A stretch of 64,000 nt of DNA from Iphinoe sp. HA4291-MV1 (GCA_019359415.1 JAHHHH010000014.1:47842-111841), one strand, 5' to 3'. Positions 9,258-18,930 are shown, counted from the stretch's first letter. The notes: a model not told the origin generated them from the sequence alone. A program made the numbers and translations.

Positions 9258-11426
9258 ATGACAGAACAACAACGACTTGATGATAACCAACTGTACTATT
9301 ACGCAGATGATAAAAAGATCTCACTGATGCCGTCGCGTCAGTTTATTACGGTGCGAGCAGATGCTCAGCGCAACATCAGCAGCATGGGTGTCAATCAAAT
9401 TGTGGAGTCCCTATCCGCCGTCACAACGCCTGCTCAAGTATTTCAACTGCCGCAGTATAATCTCGCTGTTGTCAAAGTTGCTCCAGGTTCTGGTTTTGCA
9501 GCCACCTCAACACCCGTTGCAGAGACAATACGCTCTTTTGTCAACTCCCAACCAGAATTAACCCTTGGTCCCTCGGTTTACGAAGTTCCTGAAGCTTCTA
9601 CTCAGGAAGGACTAATACCCATTGGAGAAATTCTAGTGAAATTCAAACCCAATGTATCTGAATCACAGAAGAAGCAGCTATTGGGCGAAAATAACCTGGA
9701 GGTGCAACGGAGCGACTATCCTGAGCCAGGAGCATACTTGTTGGCGTGTGAAAATGGCTCGCAGACAGTAGCGATCGCCAACAAACTCCACGAGAGCGAT
9801 CTTGTAGAGTACGCTCAGCCCAACTTTGTCCGCCTCACTCCTCGCCTGAATACGCCCAACGGTGCTCAAGTCTTGTCCCCAGAACTGTCTTTCAATAGCA
9901 ATTCTTCTCTAAAGACGACAGCCGCAACACCATCCCCATCTGCCTCAGTTTCTGACCCTGGCTTTACTTCCCAGTGGGGCTTGAAAAAAATTCTAGCTCC
10001 TGAGGCTTGGGACATTTCGATGGGTAGTCCCGACATTGCGATCGCTGTTCTCGATGAAGGCTGCGACCTCAATCATGAAGACATATCTTACAAGCTTCCT
10101 GGTTACGATGCCACCAGCGGCAGCGATAATCCCTCTCCCCTTCCTAGAGATGGACACGGAACCTCCTGTGCTGGAATTGTCGCTGCTAAAGCGAACAATG
10201 GCTTGGGGGGAGCAGGAGTTGCACCCAATTGTAAGATATTACCTGTCCGCATTGCTTACGGTGCTGGCGGCGGTTGGGTGACGACTGATGCTCAGATTGC
10301 AGATGGAGTTCGTACGGCTGTGAACCGGGGAGCAGACGTGCTATCCAACTCCTGGGGTGGCGGTGCACCAAGTTCAGCGATTACCAGTGCTTTCCAATAC
10401 GCCCAGACAAATGGACGGGGTGGTAAGGGATGCCCGATCGCGATCGCAACAGGAAACGAAGATGTGCGAGGGGTTAGCTACCCGGCGAATCTCTCACCCA
10501 CAATCCCCGGCTTGATGGCGGTAGGAGCCAGTAACGAATGGGATCAGCGCAAGAACAGAACCAGTTTGGATGGCGAAAGCTGGTGGGGGTCAAACTACGG
10601 ACCAGAAGTGGATGTGGTAGCTCCCGGTGTTCACATTTACACAACTGACATTATGGGTGCAGCAGGCTATGGCGGTGGCAACTACATTCCCAACTTCAAT
10701 GGTACATCCTCTGCGACACCCCATGTTGCAGGTTTAATGGGCTTGATTCTCTCCGTCGATCCAAACCTGCGCTCCTGGGAAGTTGAGGAAATTATCAAAC
10801 GCAGTGCTGATGATTTTGGACCTGCTGGTCGAGATGAGGAGTTCGGCTTTGGGCGGATTAATTGCCGTCGCGCCCTGGAAATGCTGTCTCCAATTTCTTT
10901 TAATATCAATGTTACGCCTGAGTTTATCGGTGCAGGTAGAGAGTGCTTTATGCGGATCAACCTGCGATTGTTCAATCCCAGTATTAACAGCGTCCGCCTC
11001 GATAGTCTCAATGTCACATCTCACAATGACGACTGGACAGCAGAGATTGATCGCTTTGAGTACCGACCTAATCCAGGAGGCATTATGGAACCGTTCACAG
11101 GTCAGGATGTGTTGTTTAATGGTATCCTGCTGAAAGCAAACGGCACCGAGTCTGGCTGGAGCTATCGTTGGTCCCTAAGCTGGACTTATACCTTCTGGCG
11201 ACCCAATGCTCCTGGAGTGCCCTTGTCAGCAAATACAGCTTTGGCAGAATCCGCAGGGACTAAAGTAACTGCAAAATCTGCGAAAGGTGGCGCAACTATG
11301 CCTCAGTCTGATAGCTTGCGAAAGAATGCTACGGCAATGATTCACACCAACGGAGCCAATGGGGTTTTGGATGACTCTATCGTGGTTGAACGCCAGAGTA
11401 GAACCATCACAATTGTAATTCGCTAA
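9258..11426 (+). CDS. Subtilisin-like serine protease (S8 family)
   Basis: The 722-residue protein has an N-terminal fervidolysin-like prodomain (about residues 110-190; I-L-V-K-F-K-P-N-V-S and V-E-Y-A-Q-P-N). A complete S8 catalytic domain follows: Asp266 (AVLDEGCDLN), His300 (DGHGTSCAG), oxyanion Asn400 (ATGNED) and Ser484 (NGTSSATPHVAG). The C-terminal 190 residues look like a beta-rich accessory domain plus an Ala/Ser linker. No clear Sec signal is seen at the N-terminus, so location is uncertain. The start ATG follows AGAGAAAG. It is transcribed alone and ends at a convergent hairpin. Confidence 0.92.
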   Translation: MTEQQRLDDNQLYYYADDKKISLMPSRQFITVRADAQRNISSMGVNQIVESLSAVTTPAQVFQLPQYNLAVVKVAPGSGFAATSTPVAETIRSFVNSQPELTLGPSVYEVPEASTQEGLIPIGEILVKFKPNVSESQKKQLLGENNLEVQRSDYPEPGAYLLACENGSQTVAIANKLHESDLVEYAQPNFVRLTPRLNTPNGAQVLSPELSFNSNSSLKTTAATPSPSASVSDPGFTSQWGLKKILAPEAWDISMGSPDIAIAVLDEGCDLNHEDISYKLPGYDATSGSDNPSPLPRDGHGTSCAGIVAAKANNGLGGAGVAPNCKILPVRIAYGAGGGWVTTDAQIADGVRTAVNRGADVLSNSWGGGAPSSAITSAFQYAQTNGRGGKGCPIAIATGNEDVRGVSYPANLSPTIPGLMAVGASNEWDQRKNRTSLDGESWWGSNYGPEVDVVAPGVHIYTTDIMGAAGYGGGNYIPNFNGTSSATPHVAGLMGLILSVDPNLRSWEVEEIIKRSADDFGPAGRDEEFGFGRINCRRALEMLSPISFNINVTPEFIGAGRECFMRINLRLFNPSINSVRLDSLNVTSHNDDWTAEIDRFEYRPNPGGIMEPFTGQDVLFNGILLKANGTESGWSYRWSLSWTYTFWRPNAPGVPLSANTALAESAGTKVTAKSAKGGATMPQSDSLRKNATAMIHTNGANGVLDDSIVVERQSRTITIVIR

Positions 11427-11436
11427 TGTTCTTTTT

Positions 11437-11474
11437 GGAAGAAGGAAGAAGGAAATCTTCTTCCTTCTTCCTTG
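11437..11474. terminator. Purine/pyrimidine hairpin between convergent genes
   Basis: A run of GGAAGAAGGAAGAAGGAA is followed at once by its complement TTCTTCCTTCTTCC, giving a long stem with a tiny loop. It lies between the protease and the convergent Hsp70-like gene and probably terminates both. Confidence 0.6.
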
Positions 11475-11482
11475 GTTAACAA

Positions 11483-13465
11483 TTACGCAATCAACAACCT
11501 AGCCTTATCCGCTTGCTCTTGCACAGTTTCCTTCAGCCACTCACTGATAGATTTACCCAATTTGACAGCTATTGTTGGATCTACAGCCAAAGTCTGTTGG
11601 ATTTTTTGCTGCAACTCCGGTTTCTTCTGACGCGCTAGTTCGTCAATTCTTTTATCCGAAACCAATGTACGTATCCAGCCAGGAATATCTGTATCCTTAA
11701 CCAAGGATTCACCTAGAAAGTAAGCTAATATCCCCACAATCGGTGCAATGATTCCAGTGAAAAGTAGGATATGAAATATTCCTGCTAGGACAACACCTAC
11801 AATTAAAGCAACAAGGTGCCCAACAAATATAGAAAGCCCAGTTAAATCATCAAAAGATATGGATGTAGGAACCTTTTGTGTGTGGTCACCTAAATCAATT
11901 GTTTTAGCGCCAAAGGTATCCAGTGGTAAACCATACTTCCTACAGATTGAATCTGTTTTTTCCCTCACCTCGTTCTGAACTTGTGACAGCCACTCAATTA
12001 AACAGGTTGTCATTTTGTCATTGGCATCATTTCCTGTTAGCCAAGTTTTTGCTTTCTGCTCTATTTCCGACTCAAGAGATGAAAGCGTTATAATATTCCT
12101 GTTCCGCCAAGATTTTACACTTGGCTTTATCACCTCATCTACCAAACCATTTGCCAGTTCCTCTGCTAATTTTTCCAAGAATGAGGGTATGTCATTTCCA
12201 ACAATACCTGTCAGTTCTTGGTCAAGGAATTGACCAATTTCTTCTATAAATCCTGCTGTGCGAACGTACACCCGTCCCCAACGTGCTAGTCCTCTGGCAA
12301 TACAAAGCTCAGGTTCTCCGTCTCGCTTGCAAGGTAAGTCAGGAAATACCTCTTGGCATATTTCCAGAATAAACCACATCTTGGAAGCACTACCTGTGAG
12401 GAGGATTGCACTGGGTTGAAAACCTATGTGTTCTAATTTTTGTTTGACTGCCTGCAACTGGTCACGGAAAGCGTCTCGCCAACTTTTGTTACCAAGTTCT
12501 GGCAGAGGTTGACTCAGGATTGCATTCATAATTTTACCATTGACCAAAGGCAAAAATTTAAGTTTTCTTTGAATATCCTCAATACCTACATTAACAATGG
12601 TTTCTTCGTAAGAATCTTGATATGTAAAATATTCTTCTTTTGCTTTACGACATCGGAGTTCACAGCGATTTTTGTATAATGGATTTTGCTCAAAAATTTT
12701 TTCAAGCTGTGAAATTTCTTCTAGTTGCAAAATTTCTTCATCTCTGAGAATTTCTCCAAGTCGTAAAATTTCTTCGCTTTCCTCTCGATATTGTCTCTGA
12801 CATTCCAGGGTTTTCTTGAGAATTTCTTTTTCAATTAGGGATGCACCCAAGTCGTGTCCAAAATCTATCGGCGTATCAGACATACCCTTGACAAGAGTGT
12901 AGTCTGTGGTGGACGAACCAATGTCGATGACCAACACCGACTTTTGTAATTCTTCTATGGTGAATATGCCACTTTCTTTGGCATGCATCAAAGCAGCACG
13001 TGACTCTTTGACTACGGTCGTATTTGGTAAGCAATCTTCAGAAAGGAGTTTTTTGTAACTCTCGATTTCTTCTTGCCACCATCCTGATGGACAGCCTATG
13101 AAAAAGTAGTTGTTATCTTCTAACTGAATTTGTTTGGTATCAATCAAGTGCTTATAAATAGCATTGACAAATTCTTTAAGATTTTTTTGGTATGCTGTTT
13201 CATTAAATCGTCTAGATTTCAAGGCAATTTCAAAGATAGTAGCATCGGGCATTTGACACGCCATTTCCCCAATAAAAATTCCTTTTTTAGGATGATGGGC
13301 AATAGCGGTAATTTGACTTTTCCTGTTATTAATTAGTAGACTTTGAGGAGTCGTTTCTGGATTATCTGCTCGTACCCAGGTCAGAGACGTTTCTCCATGC
13401 CCTAAATCAAATCCGATAATTTTGATATTGTGATAATTGTGCATGAGTAATTCTGTCTGCTTCAT
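11483..13465 (-). CDS. Hsp70-like (ASKHA) ATPase with C-terminal membrane hairpin
   Basis: The actin/Hsp70-type ATPase core is complete: phosphate-1 loop I-G-F-D-L-G-H-G-E-T, phosphate-2 V-L-V-I-D-I-G-S-S-T-T-D-Y and adenosine loop I-L-L-T-G-S-A-S-K. A charged helical insert (Glu/Leu-rich, around residues 225-265) interrupts the nucleotide-binding fold. The usual beta-sandwich substrate-binding domain is not seen. Instead there is a helical region, then two hydrophobic segments (about 545-595; VALIVGVVLAGIFHILLF and GIIAPIVGILAYFLG), and an amphipathic tail. I infer a membrane-anchored chaperone-like or signalling ATPase. ATG 13465 or 13444 fits best because the ATPase motif starts a few residues later. 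The GrpE-like gene lies 72 bases upstream. Confidence 0.75.
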   Translation of the reverse strand: MKQTELLMHNYHNIKIIGFDLGHGETSLTWVRADNPETTPQSLLINNRKSQITAIAHHPKKGIFIGEMACQMPDATIFEIALKSRRFNETAYQKNLKEFVNAIYKHLIDTKQIQLEDNNYFFIGCPSGWWQEEIESYKKLLSEDCLPNTTVVKESRAALMHAKESGIFTIEELQKSVLVIDIGSSTTDYTLVKGMSDTPIDFGHDLGASLIEKEILKKTLECQRQYREESEEILRLGEILRDEEILQLEEISQLEKIFEQNPLYKNRCELRCRKAKEEYFTYQDSYEETIVNVGIEDIQRKLKFLPLVNGKIMNAILSQPLPELGNKSWRDAFRDQLQAVKQKLEHIGFQPSAILLTGSASKMWFILEICQEVFPDLPCKRDGEPELCIARGLARWGRVYVRTAGFIEEIGQFLDQELTGIVGNDIPSFLEKLAEELANGLVDEVIKPSVKSWRNRNIITLSSLESEIEQKAKTWLTGNDANDKMTTCLIEWLSQVQNEVREKTDSICRKYGLPLDTFGAKTIDLGDHTQKVPTSISFDDLTGLSIFVGHLVALIVGVVLAGIFHILLFTGIIAPIVGILAYFLGESLVKDTDIPGWIRTLVSDKRIDELARQKKPELQQKIQQTLAVDPTIAVKLGKSISEWLKETVQEQADKARLLIA

Positions 13466-13536
13466 AAAATTTATACTATTGACTTGTTCCCATGCTCTGG
13501 GTGAGAACAAGAGTAAAATGATGAATATTGATCACC

Positions 13537-14580
13537 CTACGATGCTGAAGACGATGTAGGCTCAACTACACTACCTGGTAAAAGTACTTGGTCATCTTTA
13601 ACAAAAGCGTGCTTTAGGGTAATGTAATCTATCATTTGTGAGTCGAGACTCGGCTCAAAGTAGAACATTGACCAAGCGTATCCATCCACATCTTGTTCCT
13701 GTGTAGGTTGATAAACTCGTGTTTCTATTCCGTAGCGTCTCAAAATTGTCGCAGCTTGTTCAATTCGCCTACGCACCGCAGTTGGAAGTTGATTTTGTTC
13801 ATCCAGTGCATCTGCCATCAAGTCTTGTAAATACTCTAACAAGTCTAGATAATTTTCCAAACCGGGTTTGGGTGCTTTCTCTTCCGTTCCCCCGTATGCA
13901 GCAACAGTTAGGTCAATGGATTGAAAAGCTTGATGGAGATGATCAAGCAATTTATCAATATCTACACCTATCTTCAAGTTATTTTTGCTATGTTCTAACT
14001 GGGTGACGATACCTGCGTTCTCAGATAACTGTGTTTGCTGAACTATTTTTCCAATCACGCCTCCCGTGATTGCTCCTATTAACCCCCAGGAATAACCTCC
14101 TGCTAAGGTTCCTGTTATACCGCCAGCAACTAGACTACTCACAACCTCGCGATTTTGCTGCATTTGTTGTGATAACGCCTGCTTGTAATAATCAAGCGAT
14201 GTCAATGCTTTCAGATTGTTTTCTATCTGAACGATTGTGTTAAATGGTGATAAAGTATTAGAGGTTAACTCAGTCAAGTTTACTTGGCTTTCGGATTGCA
14301 AGTTTGCACTGCTGTTAGATTTCTCTGGAGTATTTGCGGTTGAATCTTGCAGTCTGACTAATATTAAAATGCTTGTATATTGATTGAGCGCCTTTAACAT
14401 GACTATCGCAAGGCGTGCCTGTGGTGGGGTCAATCCTTGAATGTAATCACCACTGTAGTCTGCAAGTTTATTAATCTCTTCTTGAACTATCTTAACGACT
14501 TGCTCAGTTGTTTCTGCACGTTCCAACTGAGACTTTAGCTTTTCTTTTATTTCTTTGTAATGAGATATAAGCGTTTTCAT
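13537..14580 (-). CDS. GrpE-like partner protein with glycine-zipper segment
   Basis: About 347 residues from ATG 14580; the frame also opens at 14616. The N-terminus is a long helix (K-E-I-K-E-K-L-K-S-Q-L-E-R-A). A Gly-rich membrane-active segment (GGITGTLAGGYSWGLIGAIT, then more Gly) lies in the middle. The C-terminal 60 residues resemble the beta domain of the nucleotide-exchange factor GrpE: L-R-R-Y-G-I-E, then D-D-Q-V-L-L-P-G-S-V-V-E-P, matching the family's G-x-x-V-L-R-P-A-x-V-x-V pattern. The gene sits directly upstream of the Hsp70-like ATPase and is probably co-transcribed. Exchange-factor function is inferred from this resemblance and the context. Confidence 0.6.
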   Translation of the reverse strand: MKTLISHYKEIKEKLKSQLERAETTEQVVKIVQEEINKLADYSGDYIQGLTPPQARLAIVMLKALNQYTSILILVRLQDSTANTPEKSNSSANLQSESQVNLTELTSNTLSPFNTIVQIENNLKALTSLDYYKQALSQQMQQNREVVSSLVAGGITGTLAGGYSWGLIGAITGGVIGKIVQQTQLSENAGIVTQLEHSKNNLKIGVDIDKLLDHLHQAFQSIDLTVAAYGGTEEKAPKPGLENYLDLLEYLQDLMADALDEQNQLPTAVRRRIEQAATILRRYGIETRVYQPTQEQDVDGYAWSMFYFEPSLDSQMIDYITLKHAFVKDDQVLLPGSVVEPTSSSAS

Positions 14581-14736
14581 AATAGAATTTAAGATAAGAA
14601 AATTCAAGGCATCCATCTCTATGGTATCCTTGCTATCCCAAAAGTCGATATTTAGATTGGTTGGGTTTACATACCTTTAAAGTCGTATTTTTAAGTATGT
14701 ATCGCGTATGTTAAATACAATACTTAAAATTCCTCA

Positions 14737-15159
14737 CTACAGTCGAAATACACGCTCAAATGACTGACGACGATAGCGACGATAAATATCAAAATCTTTA
14801 TCAAGAGTTGCAATAGCAGAAATATCCAAGCGTTCGGAAATAGCAATCAGCGATAAATCTGCAAAATCTCCAGGTAAGTCAGCGTATTGAGCATTGAGTT
14901 CAGCAATACGTGTAAAATCCTGCGGTAATAGCGACTCACATTCATACACATGAGTTGCTAAATGTAATAAAAACTCATTTTGCACCCGCGAATTAGGAGC
15001 AAGGAAATACATCACTTCAGTAACGCATCCAACTGTAGTTACTAAATCACTGGTACACCTAGCAAAGAAATCACGAACTTGGCTGTGATAGTTGTCTGCT
15101 GCATTGTAGAAAGCAATCAGTAAAGAGCTATCGACAAGGATAATAGAATAATCAGTCAT
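14737..15159 (-). CDS. PIN-domain toxin (VapC-like)
   Basis: The 140-residue PIN-fold protein has the expected acidic residues: V-D-S-S-L-L near the N-terminus, T-E-V-M-Y, G-D-F-A-D-L-S and T-L-D-K-D-F. These form the metal site of VapC-type ribonucleases. It overlaps the upstream small gene by 4 bases (ATGA), typical of toxin-antitoxin pairs. The RNA target is unknown. Confidence 0.85.
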   Translation of the reverse strand: MTDYSIILVDSSLLIAFYNAADNYHSQVRDFFARCTSDLVTTVGCVTEVMYFLAPNSRVQNEFLLHLATHVYECESLLPQDFTRIAELNAQYADLPGDFADLSLIAISERLDISAIATLDKDFDIYRRYRRQSFERVFRL

Positions 15160-15431
15160 GCTTCTTGCTTTTGCTGGCGTTGTTTATACCGTTTCTGGAA
15201 ATACTCCGCCAGATATTTATAGCGTGCATCCCGGTCAGATAAATTACTAGGACCGTCGAGTAAATGCTGAGGTTCACCTCCCATACGCTCTAAAACTGTT
15301 TTCCTAGGCTGTAACTTTTGCCAATGTTCGTGTATCAGCCGTTTCATCAATTCACTACTTGTGGTTTTTTCCTGTGCAAGAATTTCCACTAAATACTTCT
15401 CTGTTTCGTCATCTAAACTTATGTTTATCAT
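15156..15431 (-). CDS. Antitoxin of the PIN pair (ribbon-helix-helix type)
   Basis: The 91-residue protein begins M-I-N-I-S-L-D-D-E-T-E-K-Y-L, a ribbon-helix-helix-like DNA-binding start. It ends in a basic, Gln-rich tail (K-R-Y-K-Q-R-Q-Q-K) suited to bind the toxin. It precedes the PIN gene with an ATGA overlap, so it is very probably its antitoxin and autorepressor. Confidence 0.75.
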   Translation of the reverse strand: MINISLDDETEKYLVEILAQEKTTSSELMKRLIHEHWQKLQPRKTVLERMGGEPQHLLDGPSNLSDRDARYKYLAEYFQKRYKQRQQKQEA

Positions 15432-15535
15432 AAAAATCCCTACCTTTCATTGAGTACAAAATCAATTGTGTCCTACAGACTTACAGTTAGTTCACCAAGT
15501 TCTTTACCAATAATTCTATTGTATGCAATGTTTAC

Positions 15536-17410
15536 CTACATACTTCCCTTGTATTCTTCTAACAGTTGCGGAATGTAATCATATCCATCTACACCAATCA
15601 CGGCAATTATTTTAGAACGATTTTGCTGCAATAAATTTCTGAAATATTCTTCCCCTATTTGTGCTTGCAAAATTGTGAGCAAACCAGCAGATTTTTGCCA
15701 TTCATTGGAAGCAATTTGGTTTAATAAATACATTCCTAAACTGCCAGCATAAATTGCTTTTTCTTGGTCTTGTAGATAATAATAAGCTTCGCCTAAATTT
15801 GATAAATTCAGACCTTGGAGATACAAATCCCCAGAAACTTGTGCTGCTTGGAACCCATCTTCCAAATATTTAATTGCTGTTTGAGGTTGTTCAATAACTA
15901 AATAGGCTACGCCTAAACTACTGAAACACAGAGCTTTACTTTGAACATCACCTAGTCGTTCTGATAGTGTTAAGCCTTGTTGCAAGTAGTTAATCGCTGT
16001 TTCATAAATCTCTGGTTCAACTTGTTCCAACTGCTGAGCTTGCATGACTTCGCTGTATCCCAAATTTACCAGAGCATTTGCTTCTCCCGTGCGATCGCCT
16101 GTTTGCCGACTAAGTATTAATGCACGTTGACTAAAGTCAATTGCATCAGCATACATTTTTTGAGCAACGCAAGTACGGCTGAGGTGGTTGAAATTAGCAA
16201 TTTCACAAGAGCGATCGCCTGCATTGCGTGCTATCTCCAAAGCTTGCTGATGAAATTCCACAGAGCGTTTATATTGCCCGAATGCTCGCACAGAAGAGCC
16301 TAAAAGTGTCAAAATCCGTGCTTTTTCTTGAGTTCCTTCTACTCGGCGCAATGGTTCATCCAAATAATTCAACGCATCTCGTAAGTACTTGCCAGAAAAA
16401 GAGGCGAAAATTCCCCCGTATAATGGGAAGTAAGGACGCTGTGCAAAGGTTCGCAGAATTTGTAGCATAACTTGAGAACAACCAGCGCTGTACATCTGCG
16501 CAACGCTACCAAAACCATTTGCTAGTTGACTCCAAATCACTGCAAACGTCAAGAAAGTCGAAATCGACAACTTTGACCCTGCTTTGACATTATAAGGCTG
16601 TTGATCAAACCAGTTAATCAACCCCCGTTGCAAGTACTGCAAAATGACAGCCATCTCCACCCAATCACTGAGGCTGATACCGCTATGCTGTTGGGCAAAT
16701 TCAATTGCAGATTTCTCTAAAGCCAAGTTGCGAAACAGCGCTTGGGGGAATGTACTATTAACTTGCTTTGCCCAAGTTGCCCAAGGACCACGTTCTCCCG
16801 GTACACCGCCAAATCCCAGTGATTCTCGGCTTTGCTCGTACATCCAGCTCACCAAGTGGTCTTGCAGTCGCTGCCAACTTACTATACCACGGTTAATACC
16901 ATCTGATATTTGCTGAAAATCAGAATCAGCCTGAGCAAATTGTTGTAAAGATTTTGATACTTGCTGGATTTGCTGTAAATTCAGTGCATTCTTCCGGTTA
17001 GGATCGATAGTACGTAAGAATGCCGTAAGACGACTTCCTACTTCCGCTAAAGTCACTTCTTTAACTGCTGAGGTAATAGCTTCTGTGGCTTTATTTTGCT
17101 GTTGGGCGCGTTGCCATTGACTTTGAATTGTCTTTATTGCCCTGAGACTACGGGTTGCTTTCGCTTGCTTGAGTTCATCTTTTTCCGTGTCTACTTGTTG
17201 TTGAGTAGAATTGAAGCGATCGCTCAAAGCGAGTTCAAAAACTTCCCCTGTGTCAGCAGTCACACCTTTGAGCAACATTTGATAGACTTGCTCTTGAGAG
17301 CTAATCTTGCCCTTAAGGGTGTTTTGGACAATTTCATCAATTAAAGCGAGATACTTTTCGCGCAATGGCAGAGAGTCAGACACATTAGCAACCACAAAGG
17401 GATACGTCAA
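15536..17410 (-). CDS. TPR-repeat protein, function unknown
   Basis: The 624-residue soluble protein has an N-terminal helical region (about 1-330) without a recognised domain, including Gln-rich coiled-coil stretches. At least five tetratricopeptide repeats follow from about residue 355, with the usual pattern A-x-x-F-x-x-x-A-L-x-I-A-R-x-x-G-D-R and N-L-x-x-x-Y. TPR arrays mediate protein contacts. It reads in the same direction as the toxin-antitoxin pair and the GrpE-like and Hsp70-like genes. The 104-bp gap to the next gene is compatible with either an operon or an own promoter. Confidence 0.8.
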   Translation of the reverse strand: MTYPFVVANVSDSLPLREKYLALIDEIVQNTLKGKISSQEQVYQMLLKGVTADTGEVFELALSDRFNSTQQQVDTEKDELKQAKATRSLRAIKTIQSQWQRAQQQNKATEAITSAVKEVTLAEVGSRLTAFLRTIDPNRKNALNLQQIQQVSKSLQQFAQADSDFQQISDGINRGIVSWQRLQDHLVSWMYEQSRESLGFGGVPGERGPWATWAKQVNSTFPQALFRNLALEKSAIEFAQQHSGISLSDWVEMAVILQYLQRGLINWFDQQPYNVKAGSKLSISTFLTFAVIWSQLANGFGSVAQMYSAGCSQVMLQILRTFAQRPYFPLYGGIFASFSGKYLRDALNYLDEPLRRVEGTQEKARILTLLGSSVRAFGQYKRSVEFHQQALEIARNAGDRSCEIANFNHLSRTCVAQKMYADAIDFSQRALILSRQTGDRTGEANALVNLGYSEVMQAQQLEQVEPEIYETAINYLQQGLTLSERLGDVQSKALCFSSLGVAYLVIEQPQTAIKYLEDGFQAAQVSGDLYLQGLNLSNLGEAYYYLQDQEKAIYAGSLGMYLLNQIASNEWQKSAGLLTILQAQIGEEYFRNLLQQNRSKIIAVIGVDGYDYIPQLLEEYKGSM

Positions 17411-17527
17411 TTCTAATTCCTGTGTCGGTCAAGTTGCAGAATAAGACCCTGCCAAGTTGTGTTCAAAAAGCAAGAACACGATCGCTCCTTTGATTAACAG
17501 CTGATATCAGGGGCGATCGCTTTTGCT

Positions 17528-17710
17528 TTACTTAGCTTTATGTTCAGCTTGGACTATCGGTGCTGGTAAGAATTCTAACTCCAATGGGTTGAAATACTTT
17601 TTAAACTGGATATATAGACCGGCTAACTGGATACTCAAACCAATAATGGCCATAACTACAGAAATTTTCTCAAAACGAGTCATAGCTTTAATCTTCTTAA
17701 AACTACTCAT
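17528..17710 (-). CDS. Small single-pass membrane protein
   Basis: A 60-residue protein with one hydrophobic helix (ISVVMAIIGLSIQLAGLYIQ) after a basic N-terminus. An excellent Shine-Dalgarno sequence (GAGAGG) lies about 8 bases before the ATG, which supports it as a real gene. A long frame on the other strand over the same stretch has no such support. Family and function are unknown. Confidence 0.55.
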   Translation of the reverse strand: MSSFKKIKAMTRFEKISVVMAIIGLSIQLAGLYIQFKKYFNPLELEFLPAPIVQAEHKAK

Positions 17711-17873
17711 TGCTTTTTACCTCTCGGTGTTTGGGATAATTTTGAGCAAGTTACTGGTTCGTTGTAATTTTATAATTGCACTGGTGTCATAAACACCGAC
17801 TGCACAAAGCTGTGAGTTTTTATAAACAACTGCAGTAAACACCTGTGAAGGTGGCTGCAACTAGCCTAGAAAT

Positions 17874-17981
17874 ATGACTAAAGGACAATTCACAAGAGTA
17901 TTCGACGATTTGACACCCAGACGCAAGGAAGTGTTGAAGATGTTTTTGGCTGGCGAGGGAGATAAAGCGATCGCCCTTTAG
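17874..17981 (+). pseudogene. Truncated LuxR-like helix-turn-helix fragment
   Basis: A 35-codon frame starts M-T-K-G-Q-F-T-R-V-F-D-D-L-T-P-R-R-K-E-V-L-K. It continues like the first half of a LuxR-type HTH (L-T-P-R-x-x-E-V-L...G-x-x-x-K-x-I-A) and then stops. This start is common in cyanobacterial multidomain proteins where the HTH precedes NB-ARC or similar ATPase domains. Only the N-terminal tip remains, so I call it a relic. Confidence 0.5.
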
Positions 17982-18075
17982 GTAATCGCTTTATCTGTGT
18001 ATAAAATAATATACATTTCGTAAATATCTGAAATGATAAGATTGAATAATAAGTTCAACCCAAAAAGCAATTGCA

Positions 18076-18378
18076 ATGACCGATGAAGAACTCAAACAGC
18101 TGATTGAGAGTAACGCCAGAACAGCCCAAGCAATGCTAGATACAATGGCTGAAGCACGACAAGAACGGGAAGAACTCCGAGAAGGTATACAAGAACTCCG
18201 AGTTGGGATGCTACAACTCCAGAGTGTTGTGGAAAGATTGACAAATATACAACAAGGAGTGGCAAACTTGCTAGCTTCTCTTGATGATGACCGTCCTACT
18301 ATTCTTAGGAAATTAACAGCTATTGAAAATAAAGTCGATAGACTATTGCAGAAAGAGCAAGAAAATATTGGTGAATAA
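18076..18378 (+). CDS. Small coiled-coil protein, hypothetical
   Basis: 100 residues, almost entirely helical and charged (R-Q-E-R-E-E-L-R-E-G-I-Q-E-L-R), with heptad-like leucines. It resembles small coiled-coil proteins that are common in cyanobacteria, but no function is assigned. It converges with the acetyltransferase toxin gene, with 18 bases between the stops. Confidence 0.6.
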   Translation: MTDEELKQLIESNARTAQAMLDTMAEARQEREELREGIQELRVGMLQLQSVVERLTNIQQGVANLLASLDDDRPTILRKLTAIENKVDRLLQKEQENIGE

Positions 18379-18396
18379 GTTTTGTAATAAATGTCT

Positions 18397-18930
18397 CTAC
18401 TCAACAATACCAAAAACCGCTTTCACATCAGCAATAGTAACCATCAGTGTCATTGGTGCGACAGGTGAAGGGATAAAACCACATTTCTCGTAAAATCGCT
18501 TTGCTTGTTCTGAAATAGCATGGACGAGGATAGCCCTAATTCCAGCAATTGATGCTGCTTGTAAAGTGCGTAATACAGCATCCCGTACTAATGCACGTCC
18601 AATTCCTTTCCCTTGCCAGTTCTGATCCACCGCCAGCCGCCCAATCACCATGACACGAATCGCCTCGGGCATATTGCGGCGGACTCGCCCCGACGCACTG
18701 GCGTTTAATACACTACCGTTCGCCAGACAGTAGTATGCAATAATCTTTTGCTCAACACTCACCACATATGTTCGGGAAGCACCGCTGTCTTCATTCTTGA
18801 GCGCCCGTTTTCTCAACCAATCGTCTAGTTCTGGATTACCTGAATCAAAATCTTCCAGCAGATACTCTGGCTTTATGGGTTGAGGAGGGTGCAAGATCCT
18901 GTTTTGCTGGTTGCTCACTTTCAATCCCAC
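18397..18930 (-). CDS. GNAT acetyltransferase toxin (TacT-like)
   Basis: The 177-residue GNAT-fold protein has the acetyl-CoA loop (QNWQGKGIGRALVRDA) and the C-terminal Y-E-K-C-G-F. The arrangement and size match TacT/AtaT-like toxins that acetylate aminoacyl-tRNA. It follows a DUF1778-type antitoxin gene with a 10-base overlap, which fixes the pair. Confidence 0.85.
   Translation of the reverse strand: MGLKVSNQQNRILHPPQPIKPEYLLEDFDSGNPELDDWLRKRALKNEDSGASRTYVVSVEQKIIAYYCLANGSVLNASASGRVRRNMPEAIRVMVIGRLAVDQNWQGKGIGRALVRDAVLRTLQAASIAGIRAILVHAISEQAKRFYEKCGFIPSPVAPMTLMVTIADVKAVFGIVE

Noticed and set aside
16228-17344. Several plus-strand frames opposite the TPR gene
   Set aside because: They are mirror frames of a well-supported gene and resemble no family.
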